Origin: a virus
DNA length: 28,764 nt
Strand: one strand, 5' to 3'
IMG/VR virus record: IMGVR_UViG_3300025570_000082
Span: 1-28,764 of that record
How positions within the stretch are numbered: position 1 is the stretch's first letter; every line of letters begins with the position of its first letter. This document shows positions 26,301 through 28,764 of the stretch, one piece after another. Both the position numbers and the translations under genes were made by a program. A model generated the notes under the pieces. The model ran no database searches, had not been told where the DNA came from, and saw only the letters and a list, made by a program, of their open reading frames with translations.

Positions 26301-27513
26301 CAACGTGTACTTTAAGGGATTTTTCTGTCTTCTTAGAGAACTCATCGTATAATTGACGGTAAGTCATTTTCTCTGTGTCGCCAGTCTTGACGTTCTTTAG
26401 AGCAAAATAACTATCTTCATCAAGCATTGGCTCGAATGTTCGTGTAAGATTCATATCAAAGTCAACAAGCTCTGACTGATTGATAGTTGAATTGGCGATA
26501 TTTGATTCTGTAATATCTGACTGCTCAATAGATGATCTCTGTTGAGTTAAACCGTCAGAAGAAGAACTTGTAATAGTAATATTTTCTGCAACAACGTTAT
26601 TCATTTCACCGGTCAAGATTGCGTTTTCTAATCTTGGATTAGTAAACACGTTATTATTACCAGTGCCATCTGAGAAATCAGAGTTTGTAATAGTGATATT
26701 ATTTGCGGTAGTATCAAAGATATCACCATTAGAGAATGTAGAATCAACAATATCAGTTGTTAAGATAGTATTATTAGAAAGAACAGTATTCCAAATTTCA
26801 CCATTTGAGAATCTTGAATTTGTAATATCTACGTTGTCTAGATCTGTATCTCTAATGTCAGAATTAGAAATATCTGTATCTGTGATTACTACATTTGAAA
26901 CATCAGAATCTGCGATGCTGCCATTAGCAAACGTAGTTGAATCGATTTGGCTATTCGAGATGAATGCATCTTCGAGAATAAGCTCATCAATTGTAATGTT
27001 TGTAAGAATTAAGTTATTAGCTGTACCACCTTCGATGGTAACATTGTTATAAAGAGAATCATCAATAGTAGAATTGGTAAAGATATTGTTATTACCGGTT
27101 GAGTTGTTTAACTCACTCTCGGTTACAATCGTACTTGTAAATACGTTGTTATTACCAGTACCATTAGAAAAATCTGAAGTTGTAATAGCAACGTTTGATA
27201 CAGCTGTGCCAATCATTGTGCCATCAGTGATTGTAGTATCTGTAATATCAGATTGATCAATTGTGCCGTTATTAAACAAGTTACGATTCATGGTGCTATC
27301 TTCAATAGTTGAACTGAAGATTCTAACGCCAGATATGTTGCCGCCTGTGATGGTTATTCTATCAAAGATTTCGTATTGCAGCGCGGCTACAAGTTCTTTT
27401 CTAGTAATGTTTTTAGTACCGTCATCACCTTGGATAAGGTTAACGATAACAAAAAGGTCTTCAGAGCGAGTATTGGCACCTTTGATTGGACCTAATTCGG
27501 AAATCTTTGACAT
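17398..27513 (-). CDS. Giant 3371-residue virion protein with Cys-x-Arg-Asp repeats
   Basis: It starts at ATG 27513 behind AAGGGT and a late promoter octamer. The opening (MSKISELGPIKGA, EDLFVIVNLIQGDDGTKNI) is the common base of T4-like marine virion proteins. Residues about 50-380 are staircase repeats (for example SDITDTTITDGTMIG and GTGNNNVF three times), likely a beta-helix. Residues about 395-745 resemble pectin-lyase-like beta-helix proteins (VHVASDGDDKYPGS, GPGTYYVDEPIMLP), without recognisable catalytic residues. Residues about 780-3080 hold eleven alpha-type repeats centred on C-x-R-D and six beta cassettes of about 100 residues. Near 3166-3218 is a TERDAL/WTGTTW module. The C-terminus (NRNALPLNFRN, RIRWSGSDELNNQYFARGL, ARRASNSRASL) is basic and looks strongly conserved in type. 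It is probably a tail or baseplate-associated fibre or whisker. Structural role is likely; precise location is unknown. Confidence 0.95.
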   Translation of the reverse strand: MSKISELGPIKGANTRSEDLFVIVNLIQGDDGTKNITRKELVAALQYEIFDRITITGGNISGVRIFSSTIEDSTMNRNLFNNGTIDQSDITDTTITDGTMIGTAVSNVAITTSDFSNGTGNNNVFTSTIVTESELNNSTGNNNIFTNSTIDDSLYNNVTIEGGTANNLILTNITIDELILEDAFISNSQIDSTTFANGSIADSDVSNVVITDTDISNSDIRDTDLDNVDITNSRFSNGEIWNTVLSNNTILTTDIVDSTFSNGDIFDTTANNITITNSDFSDGTGNNNVFTNPRLENAILTGEMNNVVAENITITSSSSDGLTQQRSSIEQSDITESNIANSTINQSELVDFDMNLTRTFEPMLDEDSYFALKNVKTGDTEKMTYRQLYDEFSKKTEKSLKVHVASDGDDKYPGSILQPVRTLKRAEELALQKAGGSYDRNDINNAVHISVGPGTYYVDEPIMLPDDCAITSTAGQYATLIQKKKGWEKTNGILVGSGNYVQGFGYMNFEVDNFDQPEGGFAIAYRPGALLRRSPYIRDSSQLSNFNRLDVEPPLNPFNSKGTILDLGQEFYLVAGHSAQAQFELDDEVTFSSGATGYVSYILDIDSNRQIYVRNLKGNVEVGDILYAQRGGTGTIESIGIDDFPNRLVGRGGGCLLADRAVLDTDSLYTYVLCFGFTPRTQNGTGYVAKNGAGVNGIGSLSIFTRQAFFALDGGQMTLNNSGSQFGDISMRARGSTVIIRPANGNQVELIANTDFADSIDTNKEDIIDDMVNYLTSNTTSGGLGYQGYNADKCFRDTGIIVDNTGLDIATNSNYWGRLSGITYRSPISYVVVNQQLTETVGSIEHLKDDVSAIFENANTEVTIRAERSLDETLNVLQNGEEFASPIIFSNTGDGSAVAARELVQDNREFIIEEFINWLDNNEDFYAYDSAKCKRDVSEFILPAVKYDTLLDTNYNSVTSGYAYYFKAAKNVIGAQREETIAAYERLRKTTDDLTQDTSPVFAAEAYEKFNEILDILKNDGAKLTPTAVTYNAASGEFVMTVGAHTLDVGRYVLLGSEAFKFTCSTDNNLTEIVHPRKSDPAFKSALPITSTTSTTITVNVGTTGYTGVHTLVSVADDAVSVLGSAIEFSDDAAIPADKRNARKQLQSNREFIQDYMMNWADAEWFFYNSAKCQRDMKDYIVPSVLRDTLTGTNFNSIQSGIAYRQAIAKVAVDDQLVETVGAVEHLKRETVDTVSDPIVADRIAKGYDEIISIMQTKGRQYTPTDAAYNPSTGVMTLTLNNHSFETGDQLVFDENAVTFSCANTATSVVTEISHPRSTDPLFRTAVTITGTTDSTITMNVGNAGGYTETHTFVRAKLNGVKQTGYTNGAFTPTTAAYDPVTGLMSVTIGAHDFQLGDTIKIAEESITFSCLDGLSNPVEISHPRSTDAAFNTSLPIISKTDTTITVQVGNAGSYTAAHTFVYAAPDAIRKVEIYNGKFTPTDVAYNPISGDMTATIGQHNLSVGKWIEIADESITLSCANTAANTTVEISHPRSTDPAHKAPVRITDVTGSTITFNVGNANGYTGEHTFVSATVDSIDTNAIYWTDPAKIDSFHTPLNVTYDPATGTSIIELGAGHGITVDDHIEFKPQSIVFSCANTVTLAVTEISHPRIGEPNYQMPLEVDSANNTHITVTSSAANGYTGVHTFVSAEAGSLVKTPVNVTRQGKLASKQLQVNKPFLQDEVDAWIRDNYFVYNDVLCARDTGLILDAVRRDIATGSNVNSVFTGLAYRSGNASTESVIANELTETVGAITWLKGQIADNIVAGEGETRSNAAFDEIIEIMQNGTSNADIRDTGTAYATEEGYDAQLLLQSNKDFFIAETTAWIANTYPTVTYDSAKCERDVSWFIDSVSWDVQHDSNAATVNNSRLYFDKAVTVLPDSQRPATAASFEHMAEIAGQIVRNELVVNVQQGVETQVRAVDANTSFTPTDASYDPVTGLISVTIGAHTLESGDYIIMDENAITFSCANTATQVVTNISHPRTTDPYFNRPVEILEVTGTTIKMQVGVVPNGYAGVHTFVSAVADSFMKSSSPYVATQVENLFNIITNMVRGNSFAELPAIKEPSLIGVGYDSTINGYFETINGNTVKYQTEIIDFIREEYNGLGYNTELCYRDVGLIVDAISEDVEYGGDGATVNAATYYFNNAVNILPYEQRVPTRLAFEHLADVSEDVITNNIVTPTSGNLTSQVTTGTPADAATAENAKNLINIISDVVDTRLVIPGLAGSLDISVGQQTPESLPAVTAATIPAIEPSRTFARQSLQFNKEFIQDEVVSYINDQYFVYNEDKCARDVGYILDAVKRDVQTGSDYPSKYAGRAYRSGNVGTEIVVNEQLAETIEAIKYLREDILPRLSGVALTRATASFTNVINIMKDGTAGLTYSTYGTANIGSSYGSATDGLQLNKAFLAAEVVAWINVQIAANVPGFVGLTYSEAKCERDVGYMVDAASYDIRHGSNVAMRDVARFYFEAGQSILPANQRVATAAAFTRIAAVAEQVVLKQAVAKSAGNLLDPVTTGFGNVVGATGVQVEVLFNIVSDLITAGEVIAMPTAIETDSSNPAATGYDYESEVGTIEDRKSTLAIGVNKFLQSEFDYLEYNSIKCKRDVGYMVDALSHDIQYGGNSAMWTAAQIYFVNAVNLLPIEQREPTKRAFTHMAGIMHSVIRHETVTATAGNVQTQYMKGLTANREIAQEAKDLALMVANIADDTNPTNLPARIEPNTSWINNILITEKDKVDNALETLVTSMINFISSEYKGISYPKEKCRRDVGIIVDALSHDIQYQTNYATRLCANMYFDNATSVLPFDQRMQTADFYEEMGNVLNSIVVEGLVGQDVTGTPATLVEGNAVQDLVRILEEAIRRNGLDAVPELIEPDTSWVVSEKVAAGEVIDSNLDELADDVTDYIADNFTIIDYSKAKCRRDSGYILDAMSYDLNYGGNIASRWNADFYFWNNQLRIPENTRVATAQSYRQLGRIVKDVVLGQYPGQILRPETGSEVQSVQANDLGMIFYNALFYNTPNKLGPTINPDFAWEDNKAFGFAKTILDNNKRRLQSEVQRFITSEYKFIDLPKTYRDANNFLKVIQNDFKFEDPLLGPIGSDRASRSFVGALFNIDAKHVFPVFNPPATFSNWRKLRFKGTVANTTERDALTGMKRWDAYIIPTDNNTNRYAGDIIHWTGTTWTATGAVGANNTDLLDAFTGAWTQMKTYINNNIATDQPQRDMVTELIDNVIIDSVLRPDFLVFGSLVESIAHQFNGASAGVNRNALPLNFRNVGAAIGANASVLSENGGRIRWSGSDELNNQYFARGLKINGRTGRIEGRPFTSSVRKLARRASNSRASL
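17790..17797 (-). promoter_or_regulatory. Possible internal late promoter octamer
   Basis: An exact TATAAATA on the minus strand lies inside the 3' end of the 3371-residue gene, about 390 nt before the start of the 140-residue gene. It also encodes Tyr-Ile-Asn codons in frame, so it may be chance in AT-rich coding sequence. If active it would raise expression of the 140-residue protein and the collagen-like fibre relative to the giant protein. Confidence 0.35.
18630..25210 (-). repeat. Eleven-copy Cys-x-Arg-Asp alpha-type repeat array
   Basis: The core Cys falls at residues 794, 933, 1173, 1740, 1880, 2150, 2326, 2472, 2637, 2798 and 2951 of the giant protein. A twelfth, degenerate copy (LPKTYRDANNF, near 3100) has lost the Cys. 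A full unit reads LQxNKxFxxxEVxxWI, then YxxAKCxRDVGYIVDA, then either GxAYRSG with QLxETVGAIxxLK (type A: copies 1, 3, 4, 7, with 2 a variant) or YFxxAVxxLPxxQRxxTxxAF (type B: copies 5, 6, 8-11). The predicted structure is mostly helical. I recall similar YxxxKCxRD segments in marine T4-like phage structural proteins but know of no assigned function. Confidence 0.85.
21316..24448 (-). repeat. Six beta-type cassettes (FSCANT / EISHPRSTDP)
   Basis: Copies lie at about 24448-24157, 23731-23431, 23403-23108, 23084-22779, 22740-22428 and 21626-21316. Each is about 100 residues with the order FTPTxAxYDPVTG, VTIGAHxLxxGD, ITFSCANTA, EISHPRSTDP, TTITxxVGNAGGYTG and HTFVSAxxD. One Cys and the His-Pro-Arg triplet are kept in all six or nearly so (the first has IVHPRKSDP). 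Four copies are in tandem between alpha copies 3 and 4; single copies follow alpha copies 2 and 5. The fold is probably a beta sandwich; function unknown. Confidence 0.85.
26370..27360 (-). repeat. N-terminal staircase repeats of the giant protein
   Basis: About 330 residues carry imperfect short repeats alternating ThrIle/ValIle pairs with SerAsn/AspSer steps, for example VVITDTDISNSDIRD. Larger units contain FSNGTGNNNVF or its variants three times (near 27150, 27080 and 26650). This resembles pentapeptide-repeat or short-rung right-handed beta-helix sequence. It probably forms a rigid stalk between the virion-binding N-terminus and the later domains. Confidence 0.7.
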
Positions 27514-27541
27514 TCGATGATACCCTTATGTGTTTTTCTTA

Positions 27542-27549
27542 TATTTATA
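27542..27549 (-). promoter_or_regulatory. T4-type late promoter octamer
   Basis: An exact TATAAATA on the minus strand lies 28 nt before the ATG at 27513, in the 91-nt gap after the 164-residue gene. It should start the transcript of about 15 kb that ends at 12207-12231. The gap has no clear terminator, so upstream transcription may also run through. Confidence 0.82.
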
Positions 27550-27604
27550 AAAAGGCATTGTGACCTCGGACTGTTCTTATAAACTAAAAATAATTAATTT
27601 AAAA

Positions 27605-28099
27605 CTATTCTACGAGCTGCCATAGTTCTATATCGTCTACTGCATCGTAGTGTTTTCTTTCTATAGAACAACCTTGGAGTAAATCACTAACAGTTGTTGA
27701 TACATTGCCTATTGCGTCGGCAACTTGATCCCATTCTGAGTGACAATCACAACTGTTGCCTTCTTTAATATAACGAAGATGAGAACCGTTCATATAGTCT
27801 CTGCATTCTTGCAACGAACCTTCTATTAGAACTTTCTCTCTCATTACTCTGTATTTATTAGTTTCTTTCAGGTCACCACCAAGCGATACAATATCAAATT
27901 GTTGCATTGCTCTATTTGCTCTATACACCCAGCTTCTGACTTTGAAATCTTCAAGATTTTGATAGTATTCATTTGTTTCTAATATATGAATCATTTCGCG
28001 CCATGTTTCGGGTCTTGTGACTTTGTTCTCCATCATTTCTTGGACTGAAGAATTGCAGAAAAATGAATGGCCGCTTGTTACTACTTTATAAGGGTTCAT
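27605..28099 (-). CDS. Protein of unknown function next to the glycine-rich protein
   Basis: I do not recognise this 164-residue protein. It starts at ATG 28099, which overlaps the upstream stop as ATGA, with GGAGC upstream, so it is translated together with the glycine-rich protein. It is a soluble, mixed-charge protein, probably mainly helical: ETWREMIHILETNEYYQNLE, VYRANRAMQQFDIV, REKVLIEGSLQECRDYMNG. It has five Cys, including a CDCH cluster near residue 116, but no standard zinc-finger spacing. No signal peptide or membrane segment is seen. Unlike its neighbours it has no repeats, so it may be an assembly factor or chaperone for the adhesin made just before it, as small proteins beside phage adhesins often are. 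That is inference from position only. Confidence 0.8.
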   Translation of the reverse strand: MNPYKVVTSGHSFFCNSSVQEMMENKVTRPETWREMIHILETNEYYQNLEDFKVRSWVYRANRAMQQFDIVSLGGDLKETNKYRVMREKVLIEGSLQECRDYMNGSHLRYIKEGNSCDCHSEWDQVADAIGNVSTTVSDLLQGCSIERKHYDAVDDIELWQLVE

Positions 28100-28764
28100 C
28101 GTAGATATGCTCCGTATATTCTGCCATTTGGATCATTATTAACTGTTACATTTGATCCAAATACTAATGAAACTGCTCGTCCTCCTGCACCGCCAGCACT
28201 ATATCCAGCGCCTCCTGGAGCACCCCAGCCGCCTCCGCCGCCACCCGCGTGGTTAAACCTACCACTACCACCCGTAGTTGTGCTACCGCCGGTTTTCCAA
28301 AGATAGTAACCATAAGCACCACCTGGACTATTATTACCACCACCGTAACCACCTGGCCAATCCTGTCCTTCACCAGACGGTATTCTAGCACTAGCACCAG
28401 CAGTACTAGCCATACGTCGCCCGCCACCACCGCCTGCGCCTCGAGTATCTGTGCCTTTATTTTCTTGCACACCACCGCCAGATCCACCTGCGTTGCCACC
28501 GATACCGCCTGTATTGCCACCATTAAAAGCTGCGTTAGAACCTTTTTCTCCAATCGTGCCAGCTGCGCCACCAACCGCACCACCAGCACCAGCTCCACCG
28601 ACACCACCGCCAGCTCCACCGCCACCGCCGGCTTGTACACCGCCTCCACCGCCACCGCCGCCACCACCAATAAAACCAAGTCCAGAATTATTGATTATAA
28701 CAGTAGCATCTTTAACAGCTATAGCAACTCCACCATCTCCGCCAATCGATACGCTGGGGTTGAT
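28096..28764 (-). CDS. Glycine-rich adhesin-like tail protein, N-terminus beyond the window
   Basis: The frame is open to the window edge, giving 222 visible residues before a TGA at 28096-28098; the N-terminus is missing. It opens with NPSVSIGGDGGVAIAVKD and ATVIINNSGLGFI, then a run of ten Gly (28639-28668), GGGGGAGGG and many further Gly-rich steps, and ends GGRAVSLVFGSNVTVNNDPN, GRIYGAYLR. The order of a GGDGG strand, an INNSG turn, poly-Gly tracts and a final short beta strand resembles the glycine-rich ends of many phage tail and central-tip proteins. It also recalls the gp38-type adhesins of T-even phages, whose Gly-rich motifs pack as a polyglycine-II sandwich. It is probably exposed on the virion, for receptor contact. 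Internal GTG codons such as 28470 are not needed as starts because the frame continues upstream. Confidence 0.85.
   Translation of the reverse strand: MNPSVSIGGDGGVAIAVKDATVIINNSGLGFIGGGGGGGGGGVQAGGGGGAGGGVGGAGAGGAVGGAAGTIGEKGSNAAFNGGNTGGIGGNAGGSGGGVQENKGTDTRGAGGGGGRRMASTAGASARIPSGEGQDWPGGYGGGNNSPGGAYGYYLWKTGGSTTTGGSGRFNHAGGGGGGWGAPGGAGYSAGGAGGRAVSLVFGSNVTVNNDPNGRIYGAYLR

Noticed and set aside
26663-27052. Plus-strand frame of about 129 codons opposite the giant gene's N-terminus
   Set aside because: It is antisense to the staircase repeats, with no start signal and no recognisable protein features. All supported genes are on the minus strand.
28096-28470. Short gene starting at the GTG at 28470
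   Set aside because: The same frame continues upstream without a stop to 28764 with the same glycine-rich composition, so the GTG is an internal Val codon.
28164-28679. Minus-strand frame of about 171 codons rich in Val-Ala
   Set aside because: It is a shifted frame of the glycine-rich gene. The GGN-rich frame continues to the window edge, ends in an ATGA overlap with the next gene and has a typical phage adhesin composition.
1-28764. Invertible fibre switch or recombinase-driven shufflon
   Set aside because: No inverted repeat pair flanking fibre ends and no recombinase gene were seen. The repeats found are direct and lie within open frames.
1-28764. tRNA genes or other structured RNAs
   Set aside because: All gaps between genes are about 100 nt or less and show no cloverleaf. 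The only strong hairpin is the terminator at 12207-12231.

Overview
The window is part of the late structural-gene region of a large tailed phage. It most resembles a marine T4-like myovirus such as those of cyanobacteria, Pelagibacter or relatives; the host cannot be fixed from this window. The evidence is: every credible gene lies on the minus strand; exact copies of the T4-type late promoter octamer TATAAATA sit in three of the four non-overlapping gaps; and the proteins are giant, low-complexity, modular virion proteins of the tail-fibre/adhesin kind. The DNA is AT-rich except in the glycine- and collagen-type repeats. No tRNA, integrase, transposase, replication or metabolic gene is visible.

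In the direction of transcription (high to low coordinates) the layout is as follows. (1) The 3' part of a very glycine-rich tail/adhesin-like protein (28764 to 28096) overlaps by ATGA a 164-residue protein of unknown function (28099 to 27605). (2) A TATAAATA promoter starts a transcript of about 15 kb. It carries a 3371-residue virion protein (27513 to 17398), a 140-residue small virion-type protein (17398 to 16976) and a 1571-residue collagen-like fibre with a self-cleaving S74 chaperone tail (16976 to 12261). These three are joined by TAATG stop-start overlaps, and the transcript ends at a strong intrinsic terminator at 12207-12231. (3) A second TATAAATA promoter precedes a 108-residue beta-sandwich-type protein (12157 to 11831), a 1320-residue fibre (GTG start, 11827 to 7865) and a 742-residue fibre with an Mtd-like N-terminus (7799 to 5571). 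(4) A third TATAAATA promoter precedes another giant fibre (5511 to beyond position 1, at least 1837 residues).

The locus is best read as a host-attachment and virion-decoration module built from a few reused protein cassettes. The clearest are: an alpha-type repeat with an invariant Cys-x-Arg-Asp core (11 copies) and a separate beta-type cassette of about 100 residues (6 copies), both in the 3371-residue protein; four related beta domains set into a Gly-x-Gln collagen-like shaft; a YYDSND/YYVDP repeat shared by two neighbouring fibre genes; and a duplicated KDQ/ENGSY module in the 1320-residue fibre. I see no sign of a defence system, CRISPR array or diversity-generating retroelement. The most unusual item is the architecture of the 3371-residue protein.
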